Part shown: positions 49,838 through 60,720 of the stretch, in pieces
How positions within the stretch are numbered: the stretch's first letter is position 1
Layout of the letters: each line of letters begins with the position of its first letter
From: Cristatella mucedo
Taxonomy: Eukaryota; Bryozoa; Phylactolaemata; Cristatellidae
NCBI GenBank assembly: GCA_009760855.2
Contig: WPIO01000236.1
Span: forward strand, 164,596 to 228,595
Direction of reading: 5' to 3'
DNA: 64,000 bases
Notes under the pieces: generated by a model
The model's input: only the letters and a program-made list of their open reading frames with translations
Databases searched by the model: none
What the model was told of the DNA's origin: nothing
Program-made: the position numbers and the translations under genes

Positions 49838-52010
49838 CAAGAGTTCGGAGCAGATCGCGGAATATCTAGAAACTTCAAATCTGCCTGTCGGAGCGTGTTC
49901 TGACTTGCAGCAGAGTGCTGCACCATGTTTAAAGCATTTCGCACGTAAATAACACGTTTCGCACGAGTTTGCAGCAGATCGCGGAAGATGTAGAAACTTC
50001 AAATCTGCATGTCGGAGCGTGCCCTGACATGCAGCAGAGTGCTGCACCATGTTTAAAGCATTTCGCACGTTAATAACACGTTTGGCACGAGTTCGCAGCA
50101 GATCGCGGAATATGTAGAAACTTTAAATCTGCATGTCGGAGCGTGCGCTGGCTGGCAACAAAGTGCTGCACCATGTTTAAAGCATATCGAACGTAAATAA
50201 CACGTTTCGCACGAGTTCGCAGCAGATCGCGGAATATGTAGAAACTTTAAATCTGCATGTCGGAGCGTGCACTGACTGGCAGCAGAGTGCTGCACCATGT
50301 TTAAAGCATTTCGCACGTAAATAACACGTTTCGCAAGAGTTCGGAGCAGATCGCGGAATGTCTAGAAACTTCCAATCTGCCTGTCGGAGCGTGTTCTGAC
50401 TTGCAGCAGAGTGCTGCACCATGTTTAATGTATTTCGCACGTAAATAACACGTTTCGCACGAGTTTGCAGCAGATCGCGGAAGATGTAGAAACTTCAAAT
50501 CTGCATGTCGGAGCGTGCCCTGACATGCAGCAGAGTGCTGCACCATGTTTAAAGCATTTCGCACGTTAATAACACGTTTGGCACGAGTTCGCAGCAGATC
50601 GCGGAATATGTAGAAACTTTAAATCTGCATGTCGGAGCGTGAGCTGACTGGCAACAAAGTGCTGCACCATGTTTAAAGCATATCGAACGTAAATAACACG
50701 TTTCGCACGAGTTCGCAGCAGATCGCGGAATATGTAGAAACTTTAAATCTGCATGTCGGAGCGTGAGCTGACTGGCAGCAGAGTGCTGCACCATGTTTAA
50801 AGCATTTCGCACGTAAATAACACGTTTCGCACAAGTTTGCATCAGATCGCGGAATATGTAGAAACGTATATTCTGCATTTCGGAGCGTGCGCTGACTGAC
50901 AGCAGAGTGCTGCACCATGTTTAAAGCATTTCGCACGTAAATAACACGTTTCGCACAAGTTCGCACCAGATCGCGGAATATGTAGAAACTTTAAATCTGC
51001 ATGTCGGAGCGTGCACTGACTGGCAGCAAAGTGCTGCACCATGTTTAAAGCATTTCGCACGTAAATAACACGTTTCGCAAGAGTTCGGAGCAGATCGCGG
51101 AATGTCTAGAAACTTCCAATCTGCCTGTCGGAGCGTGTTCTGACTTGCAGCAGAGTGCTGCACCATGTTTAAAGCATTTCGCACGTAAATAACACGTTTC
51201 GCACGAGTTTGGAGCAGATCGCGGAATATCTAGAAACTTCAAATCTGCATGTCGGAGCGTGCTCTGACTGGCAGCAGAGTGCTGCACCATGTTTAAAGCA
51301 TTTCGCACGTAAATAACACGTTTCGCACAAGTTCGCATCAGATCGCGGAATATGTAGAAACTTCAAATCTGCATTTCGGAGCGTGCCCTGACATGCAGCA
51401 GATTGTTGCACCATGTTTAAAGCATTTCGCACGTAAATAACACGTTTCGCACGAGTTCGCAGCAGATCGCGGAATATCTAGAAACTTAAAATCTGCATTT
51501 CGGAGCGTGAGCTGACTGGCAGCAGAGTGCTGCACCATGTTTAAAGCATTTCGCACGTAAATAACACGTTTCGCAAGAGTTCGGAGCAGATCGCGGATGG
51601 TCTAGAAACTTCCAATCTGCCTGTCGGAGCGTGTTCTGACTTGCAGCAGAGTGCTGCACCATGTTTAATGTATTTCGCACGTAAATAACACGTTTCGCAC
51701 GAGTTTGCAGCAGATCGCGGAAGATGTAGAAACTTCAAATCTGCATGTCGGTGCGTGCCCTGACATGCAGCAGAGTGCTGCACCATGTTTAAAGCATTTC
51801 GCACGTAAATAACACGTTTCGCACGAGTTCGCAGCAGATCGCGGAATATGTAGAAACTTTAAATCTGCATGTCGGAGCGTGCGCTGACTGGCAGCAGAGT
51901 GCTGCACCATGTTTAAAGCATTTCGCACGTAAATAACACGTTTCGCACGAGTTCGCACCAGATCGCGGAATATGTAGAAACTTCAAATCTGCATGTCGGA
52001 GCGTGCCCTG
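49838..52010. repeat. Higher-order repeat block 3, clearest 6-monomer copy
   Basis: Type A anchors start at 49838, 50334, 51078 and 51574. The spacings are exactly 496, 744 and 496 bases, or 4, 6 and 4 monomers. The 744-bp unit from 50334 runs A (AATGTCTAG, TTCCAATCTGCCTG, GTTCTGACTTG), B (TTTAATGTATTTCGC, GGAAGATGTAG, CCCTGACATG), C (CACGTTAATAACACG, TTTGGCACG, GGCAACAAAG), D (GCATATCGAACG), E (ACGTATATTCTGCATTTCGG, GACTGACAG), F (CACAAGTTCGCACCAG, GCACTGACTGG). The 496-bp copy from 49838 has A, B, C and a D/F fusion, so E is skipped, as expected from unequal exchange between monomers. Confidence 0.85.
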
Positions 52011-54248
52011 ACATGCAGCAGAGTGCTGCACCATGTTTAAAGCATTTCGCACGTAAATAACACGTTTCGCACGAGTTCGCAGCAGATCGCGGAATATGTA
52101 GAAACTTCAAATCTGCATGTCGGAGCGTGCGCTGACATGCAGCAGAGTGCTGCACCATGTTTAAAGCATTTCGCACGTAAATAACACGTTTCGCACAAGT
52201 TCGCATCAGATCGCGGAATATGTAGAAACTTCAAATCTGCATTTCGGAGCGTGGGCTGACTGGCAGCAGAGTGCTGCACCATGTTTAAAGCATTTCGCAC
52301 GTAAATAACACGTTTCGCACAAGTTCGCATCAGATCGCGGAATATGTAGAAACTTTAAATCTGCATTTCGGAGCGTGTGCTGACTGGCAGCAGAGTGCTG
52401 CACCATGTTTAAAGCATTTCGCACGTAAATAACACGTTTCGCACGAGTTCGCACCAGATCGCGGAATATGTAGAAACTTCAAATCTGCATGTCGGAGCGT
52501 GCCCTGACATGCAGCAGAGTGCTGCACCATGTTTAAAGCATTTCGCACGTAAATAACACGTTTCGCACGAGTTCGCACCAGATCGCGGAATATGTAGAAA
52601 CTTCAAATCTGCATTTCGGAGCGTGCTGTGACTGGCAGCAGAGTGCTGCACCATGTTTAACGCATTTCGCACGTAAATAACACGTTTCGCACGAGTTCGG
52701 AGCAGAACGTGGAATATCTAGAAACTTCAAATCTGCATGTCGGAGCGTGCGCTGACTGGCAGCAGAGTGCTGCACCATGTTTAAAGCATTTCGCACGTAA
52801 ATAACACGTGTCGCACAAGTTCGCATCAGATCGCGGAATATGTAGAAACTTCAAATCTGCATGTCGGAGCGTGCGCTGACTGGCAGCAGCAGAGTGCTGC
52901 ACCATGTTTAAAGCATTTCGCACGTAAATAACACGTTTAGCACGAGTTCGCAGCAGATCGCGGAATATGAAGAAACTTCAAATCTGCATGTCGGAGCGTG
53001 CGCTGACTGGCAGCAGAGTGCTGCACCATGTTTAAAGCATTTCGCACGTAAATAACACGTTTCGCACGAGTTTGCAGCAAATCGCGGAATATGTAGAAAC
53101 TTCAAATCTGCATTTCGGAGCGTGCGCTGACTGGCAGCAGAGTGCTGCACCATGTTTAAAGCATTTCGCACGTAAATAACACGTTTCGCACGAGTTCGCA
53201 GCAGATCGCGGAATATGTAGAAACTTCAAATCTGCATGTCGGAGCGTGAGCTGACTGGCAGCAGAGTGCTGCACCATGTTTAAAGCATTTCGCACGTAAA
53301 TAACACGTTTCGCACAAGTTTTTCACCAGATCGCGGAATATGTAGAAACTTCAAATCTGCATGTCGGAGCGTGTGCTGACTGGCAGCAGAGTGCTGCACC
53401 ATGTTTAAAGCATTTCGCACGTAAATAACACGTTTCGCACGAGTTCGCACCAGATCGCGGAATATGTAGAAACTTCAAATCTGCATGTCGGAGCGTGTGC
53501 TGACTGGCAGCAGAGTGCAGCACCATGTTTTAACATTTCGCACGTAAATAACACGTTTCGCACGAGTTCGCAGCAGATCGCGGAATATGTAGAAACTTAA
53601 ATCTGCATGTCGGAGCGTGTGCTGACTGGCAGCAGAGTGCTGCACCATGTTTAAAGCATTTCGCACGTAAATAACACGTTTCGCACGAGTTCGCACCAGA
53701 TCGCGGAATATGTAGAAACTTCAAATCTGCATGTCGGAGCGTGCCCTGACATGCAGCAGAGTGCTGCACCATGTTTAAAGCATTTCGCACGTAAATAACA
53801 CGTTTCGCACGAGTTCGCAGCAGATCGCGGAATATGTAGAAACTTTAAATCTGCATGTCGGAGCGTGAGCTGACTGGCAGCAGAGTGCTGCACCATGTTT
53901 AAAGCATTTCGCACGTAAATAACACGTTTCGCACGAGTTCGCAGCAGATCGCGGAATATGTAGAAACTTCAAATCTGCATGTCGGAGCGTGAGCTGACTG
54001 GCAGCAGAGTGCTGCACCATGTTTAAAGCATTTCGCACGTAAATAACACGTTTCGCACAAGTTCGCAGCAGATCGCGGAATATGTAGAAACTTCAAATCT
54101 GCATGTCGGAGCGTGTGCTGACTGGCAGCAGAGTGCTGCACCATGTTTAAAGCATTTCGCACGTAAATAACACGTTTCGCACGAGTTCGCAGCAGATCGC
54201 GGAATATGTAGAAACTTCAAATCTGCATGTCGGAGCGTGCGCTGACTG

Positions 54249-54263
54249 GCAGCAGAGTGCTGC
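54249..54263. repeat. Inverted repeat (hairpin-capable), shown in the reference monomer
   Basis: GCAGCA-GAG-TGCTGC is a perfect 6-bp inverted repeat around a 3-nt loop, at unit positions 25-39. Pairing stops at once on both sides, so the stem is short. It is kept in the great majority of copies, even many that are diverged elsewhere. Its arms are CAG/CTG repeats, and several copies have gained one triplet there. It could extrude as a small cruciform or fold in a transcript; neither is shown by the sequence. Confidence 0.85.
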
Positions 54264-54298
54264 ACCATGTTTAAAGCATTTCGCACGTAAATAACACG

Positions 54299-54328
54299 TT
54301 TCGCACGAGTTCGCAGCAGATCGCGGAA
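54299..54328. repeat. Three-unit 10-bp sub-repeat carrying TCGC, shown in the reference monomer
   Basis: Unit positions 75-104 divide into three related decamers: TTTCGCACGA, GTTCGCAGCA and GATCGCGGAA, each with TCGC at the same place. A fourth relative, TTTCGCACGT, lies at 55-64, two decamer lengths upstream. TCGC therefore starts at 57, 77, 87 and 97, spacings of 20, 10 and 10 bp, close to one helical turn. This may be a relic of how the monomer arose or a phased protein-binding face. The sequence alone cannot decide between them. Confidence 0.75.
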
Positions 54329-54675
54329 TATGTAGAAACTTCAAATCTGCATGTCGGAGCGTGCGCTGACTGGCAGCAGAGTGCTGCACCATGTTTAAAG
54401 CATTTCGCACGTAAATAACACGTTTCGCGCGAGTTCGCAGCAAATCGCGGAATATGTAGAAACTTCAAATCTGCATGTCGGAGCGTGCCCTGACATGCAG
54501 CAGATTGCTGCACCATGTTTAAAGCATTTCGCACGTAAATAACACGTTTCGCACGAGTTCGCAGCAGATCGCGGAATATGTAGAAACTTTAAATCTGCAT
54601 GTCGGAGCGTGCGCTGACTGGCAGCAGAGTGCTGCACCATGTTTAAAGCATTTCGCACGTAAATAACACGTTTCG

Positions 54676-55030
54676 CAAGAGTTCGCAGCAGATCGCGGAA
54701 TATGTAGAAACTTTAAATCTGCATGTCGGAGCGTGTTCTGACTTGCAGCAGAGTGCTGCACCATGTTTAATGTATTTCGCACGTAAATAACACGTTTCGC
54801 ACGAGTTTGCAGCAGATCGCGGAAGATGTAGAAACTTCAAATCTGCATGTCGGAGCGTGCCCTGACATGCAGCAGAGTGCTGCACCATGTTTAAAGCATT
54901 TCGCACGTAAATAACACGTTTCGCACGAGTTCGCAGCAGATCGCGGAATATGTAGAAACTTTAAATCTGCATGTCGGAGCGTGCGCTGACTGGCAGCAGA
55001 GTGCTGCACCATGTTTAAAGCATTTCGCAC
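54676..55030. repeat. Partial higher-order block (A-like, B, C-like)
   Basis: CAAGAGTTCGCAG with GTTCTGACTTG gives an A-like monomer without the CTAG and CCAATC marks. It is followed by a full type B (TTTAATGTATTTCGC, GGAAGATGTAG, CCCTGACATG) and then a C-position monomer without the GTTAAT or CAACAAAG marks. It looks like a higher-order unit partly overwritten by consensus sequence. Confidence 0.55.
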
Positions 55031-58000
55031 GTAAATAACACGTTTCGCACGAGTTCGCAGCAGATCGCGGAATATGTAGAAACTTTAAATCTGCATGTCG
55101 GAGCGTGCACTGACTGGCAGCAGAGTGCTGCACCATGTTTAAAGCATTTCGCACGTAAATAACACGTTTCGCAAGAGTTCGCAGCAGATCGCGGAATATG
55201 TAGAAACTTTAAATCTGCATGTCGGAGCGTGCCCTGACATGCAGCAGAGTGCTGCACCATGTTTAAAGCATTTCGCACGTAAATAACACGTTTCGCACGA
55301 GTTCGCAGCAGATCGCGGAATATGTAGAAACTTCAAATCTGCATGTCGGAGCGTGCGCTGACTGGCAGCAGAGTGCTGCACCATGTTTAAAGCATTTCGC
55401 ACGTAAATAACACGTTTCGCACGAGTTCGCAGCAGATCGCGGAATATGTAGAAACTTCAAAATCTGCATGTCGGAGCGTGTGCGCTGACTGGCAGCAGAG
55501 TGCTGCACCATGTTTAAAGCATTTCGCACGTAAATAACACGTTTCGCACGAGTTCGCACCAGATCGCGGAATATGTAGAAACTTCAAATCTGCATGTCGG
55601 AGCGTGAGCTGACTGGCAGCAGAGTGTGCTGCACCATGTTTAAAGCATTTCGCACGTAAATAACACGTTTCGCACAAGTTCGCAGCAGATCGCGGAATAT
55701 GTAGAAACTTTAAATCTGCATGTCGGAGCGTGAGCTGACTGGCAGCAGAGTGCTGCACCATGTTTAAAGCATTTCGCACGTAAATAACACGTTTCGCACG
55801 AGTTCGCAGCAGATCGCGGAATATGTAGAAACTTCAAATCTGCATGTCGGAGCGTGCGCTGACTGGCAGCAGAGTGCTGCACCATGTTTAAAGCATTTCG
55901 CACGTAAATAACACGTTTCGCACGAGTTCGCAGCAGATCGCGGAATATGTAGAAACTTCAAATCTGCATGTCGGAGCGTTGGGCTGACTGGCAGCAGAGT
56001 GCTGCACCATGTTTAAAGCATTTCGCACGTAAATAACACGTTTCGCACGAGTTCGCAGCAGATCGCGGAATATGTAGAAACTTCAAATCTGCATGTCGGA
56101 GCGTGGGCTGACTGGCAGCAGAGTGCTGCACCATGTTTAAAGCATTTCGCACGTAAATAACACGTTTCGCACGAGTTCGCAGCAGATCGCGCGAATATGT
56201 AGAAACTTCAAATCTGCATGTCGGAGCGTGCGCTGACATGCAGCAGAGTGCTGCACCATGTTTAAAGCATTTCGCACGTAAATAACACGTTTCGCACGAG
56301 TTCGCACCAGATCGCGGAATGTGTAGAAACTTCAAATCTGCATGTCGGAGCGTGCGCTGACATGCAGCAGAGTGCTGCACCATGTTTAAAGCATTTCGCA
56401 CGTAAATAACACGTTTCGCACGAGTTCGCAGCAGATCGCGGAATATGTAGAAACTTCAAATCTGCATTTCGGAGCGCGTGGCTGACTGGCAGCAGAGTGT
56501 GCTGCACCATGTTTAAAGCATTTCGCACGTAAATAACACGTTTCGCACAAGTCATCAGATCGCGGAATATGTAGAAACTTCAAATCTGCATTTCGGAGCG
56601 TGTGCTGACTGACAGCAGAGTGCTGCACCATGTTTAAAGCATTTCGCACGTAAATAACACGTTTCGCACAAGTTCGCACCAGATCGCGGAATATGTAGAA
56701 ACTTTAAATCTGCATGTCGGAGCGTGCGCTGACTGGCAGCAGAGTGCTGCACCATGTTTAAAGCATTTCGCACGTAAATAACACGTTTCGCACGAGTTCG
56801 CAGCAGATCGCGGAATATGTAGAAACTTCAAATCTGCATGTCGGAGCGTGTGCTGACTGGCAGCAGAGTGCTGCACCATGTTTAAAGCATTTCGCACGTA
56901 AATAACACGTTTCGCACGAGTTCGCAGCAGATCGCGGAATATGTAGAAACTTCAAATCTGCATGTCGGAGCGTGCGCTGACTGGCAGCAGAGTGCTGCAC
57001 CATGTTTAAAGCATTTCGCACGTAAATAACACGTTTCGCACGAGTTTGCAGCAGAACGAGGAATATGTAGAAACTTCAAATCTGCATGTCGGAGCGTGCG
57101 CTGACTGGCAGCAGAGTGCTGCACCATGTTTAAAGCATTTCGCACGTAAATAACACGTTTCGCACGAGTTCGCAGCAGATCGCGGAATATGTAGAAACTT
57201 TAAATCTGCATGTCGGAGCGTGCGCTGACTGGCAGCAGAGTGCTGCACCATGTTTAAAGCATTTCGCACGTAAATAACACGTTTCGCACGAGTTCGCAGC
57301 AGATCGCGGAATATGTAGAAACTTCAAATCTGCATTTCGGAGCGTGTGCTGACTGGCAGCAGAGTGCTGCACCATGTTTAAAGCATTTCGCACGTAAATA
57401 ACACGTTTCGCACGAGTTCGCACCAGATCGCGGAATGTGTAGAAACTTCAAATCTGCATGTCGGAGCGTGCCCTGACTGGCAGCAGAGTGCTGCACCATG
57501 TTTAAAGCATTTCGCACGTAAATAACACGTTTCGCAAGAGTTCGGAGCAGATCGCGGAATATGTAGAAACTTCAAATCTGCATGTCGGAGCGTGCGCTGA
57601 CTGGCAGCAGAGTGCTGCACCATGTTTAAAGCATTTCGCACGTAAATAACACGTTTCGCACGAGTTCGCATCAGATCGCGGAATATGTAGAAACTTCAAA
57701 TCTGCATGTCGGAGCGTGGGCTGACTGGCAGCAGAGTGCTGCACCATGTTTAAAGCATTTCGCACGTAAATAACACGTTTCGCACAAGTTCGCATCAGAT
57801 CGCGGAATATGTAGAAACGTATAATCTGCATTTCGGAGCGTGCGCTGACTGGCAGCAGAGTGCTGCACCATGTTTAAAGCATTTCGCACGTAAATAACAC
57901 GTTTCGCACAAGTTCGCACCAGATCGCGGAATATGTAGAAACTTTAAATCTGCATGTCGGAGCGTGCACTGACTGGCAGCAGAGTGCTGCACCATGTTTT

Positions 58001-58528
58001 GTAAGCATTTCGCACGTAAATAACACGTTTCGCACGAGTTCGCAGCAGATCGCGGAATATGTAGAAACTTTAAATCTGCATGTCGGAGCGTGCACTGACT
58101 GGCAGCAGAGTGCTGCACCATGTTTAAAGCATTTCGCACGTAAATAACACGTTTCGCACGAGTTCGCACCAGATCGCGGAATATGTAGAAACTTCAAATC
58201 TGCATGTCGGAGCGTGCTCTGACTGGCAGCAGAGTGCTGCACCATGTTTAAAGCATTTCGCACGTAAATAACACGTTTCGCACAAGTTCGCAGCAGATCG
58301 CGGAATATGTAGAAACTTCAAATCTGCATGTCGGAGCGTGCGCTGACTGGCAGCAGAGTGCTGCACCATGTTTAAAGCATTTCGCACGTAAATAACACGT
58401 TTCGCACAAGTTCGCAGCAGATCGCGGAATATGTAGAAACTTCAAATCTGCATTTCGGAGCGTGAGCTGACTGGCAGCAGAGTGCTGCACCATGTTTAAA
58501 GCATTTCGCACGTAAATAACACGTTTCG

Positions 58529-58770
58529 CAAGAGTTCGGAGCAGATCGCGGATGGTCTAGAAACTTCAAATCTGCCTGTCGGAGCGTGTTCTGACTTGCA
58601 GCAGAGTGCTGCACCATGTTTAAAGCATTTCGCACGTAAATAACACGTTTCGCACGAGTTCGCAGCAGATCGCGGAATATGTAGAAACTTCAAATCTGCA
58701 TGTCGGAGCGTGCCCTGACATGCAGCAGAGTGCTGCACCATGTTTAAAGCATTTCGCACGTAAATAACAC
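58529..58770. repeat. Partial higher-order block (type A with GGATGGTCTAG)
   Basis: A type A monomer (CAAGAGTTCGGAG, CTGCCTG, GTTCTGACTTG) carries the rare GCGGATGGTCTAG, found elsewhere only in the type A copy at 51574. The next monomer has the type B end CCCTGACATG but consensus bases elsewhere. The shared rare change links this block to block 3, about 7 kb away. Confidence 0.6.
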
Positions 58771-58929
58771 GTTTCGCACGAGTTCGCAGCAGATCGCGGA
58801 ATATGTAGAAACTTTAAATCTGCATGTCGGAGCGTGCGCTGGCTGGCAGCAGAGTGCTGCACCATGTTTAAAGCATTTCGCACGTAAATAACACGTTTCG
58901 CACGAGTTCGCATCAGATCGCGGAATGTG

Positions 58930-59045
58930 TAGAAACTGTAATTCAGCATGTCGGAGCGTGTGCTGACTGGCAGCAGAGTGCTGCACCATGTTTAAAGCAT
59001 TTTGCTTGTAAATAACACGTTTCGTACAAAATCGCAGCAGATCGC
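58930..59045. repeat. Diverged monomer
   Basis: This unit opens after AACTGTAATTCAGCATGTCGG and then has GCATTTTGCTTGTAAATAAC and TTTCGTACAAAATCGCAGCAG. Several substitutions and the loss of the usual GAGTTCGC junction set it apart from its neighbours, which are near consensus. No other copy in the window shares this combination. Confidence 0.65.
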
Positions 59046-60512
59046 GGAATATGTAGAAACTTCAAATCTGCATGTCGGAGCGTGCCCTGACTTGCAGCAG
59101 AGTGCTGCACCATGTTTAAAGCATTTCGCACGTAAATAACACGTTTCGCACGAGTTCGCATCAGATCGCGGAATATGTAGAAACTTCAAATCTGCATTTC
59201 GGAGCGTGGGCTGACTGGCAGCAGAGTGCTGCACCATGTTTAAAGCATTTCGCACGTAAATAACACGTTTCGCACAAGTTTGCAGCAGATCGCGGAATAT
59301 GTAGAAACTTTAAATCTGCATTTCGGAGCGTGTGCTGACATGCAGCAGAGTGCTGCACCATGTTTAAAGCATTTCGCACGTAAATAACACGTTTCGCACA
59401 AGTTCGCACCAGATCGCGGAATATGTAGAAACTTAAATCTGCATGTCGGAGCGTGCCCTGACTGGCAGCAGAGTGCTGCACCATGTTTAAAGCATTTCGC
59501 ACGTAAATAACACGTTTCGCACGAGTTCGCACCAGATCGCGGAATATGTAGAAACTTCAAATCTGCATTTCGGAGCGTGTGCTGACTGGCAGCAGAGTGC
59601 TGCACCATGTTTAAAGCATTTCGCACGTAAATAACACGTTTCGCACGAGTTCGGAGCAGATCGCGGAATATCTAGAAACTTCAAATCTGCATGTCGGAGC
59701 GTGCGCTGACTGGCAGCAGAGTGCTGCACCATGTTTAAAGCATTTCGCACGTAAATAACACGTTTCGCACAAGTTCGCATCAGATCGCGGAATATGTAGA
59801 AACTTCAAATCTGCATTTCGGAGCGTGCTCTGACTGGCAGCAGAGTGCTGCACCATGTTTAAAGCATTTCGCACGTAAATAACACGTTTCGCACGAGTTC
59901 GGAGCAGATCGCGGAATATGTAGAAACTTTAAATCTGCATGTCGGAGCGTGCGCTGACTGGCAGCAGAGTGCTGCACCATGTTTAAAGCATATCGAACGT
60001 AAATAACACGTTTCGCACGAGTTTGCAGCAAATCGCGGAATATGTAGAAACTTCAAATCTGCATTTCGGAGCGTGCGCTTGCTCCCAGCAGAGTGCTGCT
60101 GCACCATGTTTAAAGCATTTCGCACGTAAATAACACGTTTCGCACGAGTTCGGAGCAGATCGCGGAATATGTAGAAACTTCAAATCTGCATTTCGGAGCG
60201 TGCGCTGACTGGCAGCAGAGTGCTGCACCATGTTTAAAGCATTTCGCACGTAAATAACACGTTTCGCACGAGTTCGCAGCAGATCGCGGAATATGTAGAA
60301 ACTTCAAATCTGCATGTCGGAGCGTGCCTGACTGGCAGCAGAGTGCTGCACCATGTTTAAATCATTAGCACGTAAATAACACGTTTCGCACGAGTTCGCA
60401 GCAGATCGCGGAATATGTAGAAACTTCAAATCTGCATGTCGGAGCGTGAGCTGACTGGCAGCAGAGTGCTGCACCATGTTTAAAGCATTTCGCACGTAAA
60501 TAACACGTTTTG

Positions 60513-60720
60513 CACAAGTTCGGAGCAGATCGCGGAATGTCTAGAAACTTCCAATCTGCCTGTCGGAGCGTGTTCTGACTTGCAGCAGAGTGCTGCACCA
60601 TGTTTAAAGCATTTCGCACGTAAATAACACGTTTCGCACGAGTTCGCAGCAGATCGCGAAATGTCTAGAAACTTTCAAATCTGCATGTCGGAGCGTGCCC
60701 TGACATGCAGCAGAGTGCTG
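60513..60720. repeat. Partial higher-order block (type A)
   Basis: A type A monomer (CACAAGTTCGGAG, AATGTCTAG, TTCCAATCTGCCTG, GTTCTGACTTG) is followed by one that also has GTCTAG, in the rare form GATCGCGAAATGTCTAG, and ends in CCCTGACATG. The first copy has CACAAG rather than CAAGAG at the junction, so it looks like a hybrid of two monomer types. Confidence 0.55.

Larger units (their letters stand above)
54225..54348 (+). repeat. Reference monomer: exact match to the majority consensus
   Basis: This copy carries the commonest base at every site I compared and serves as the numbering reference (its first base is unit position 1). Its composition is 32 G, 29 C and 63 A or T, so 49% GC. It has 11 CpG dinucleotides, at unit positions 7, 12, 16, 58, 62, 73, 78, 82, 88, 98 and 100. 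That gives a CpG observed/expected ratio near 1.5, unusual for bulk vertebrate DNA. The phase is arbitrary; it was chosen so that base 1 of the window is also the start of a unit. Confidence 0.95.
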
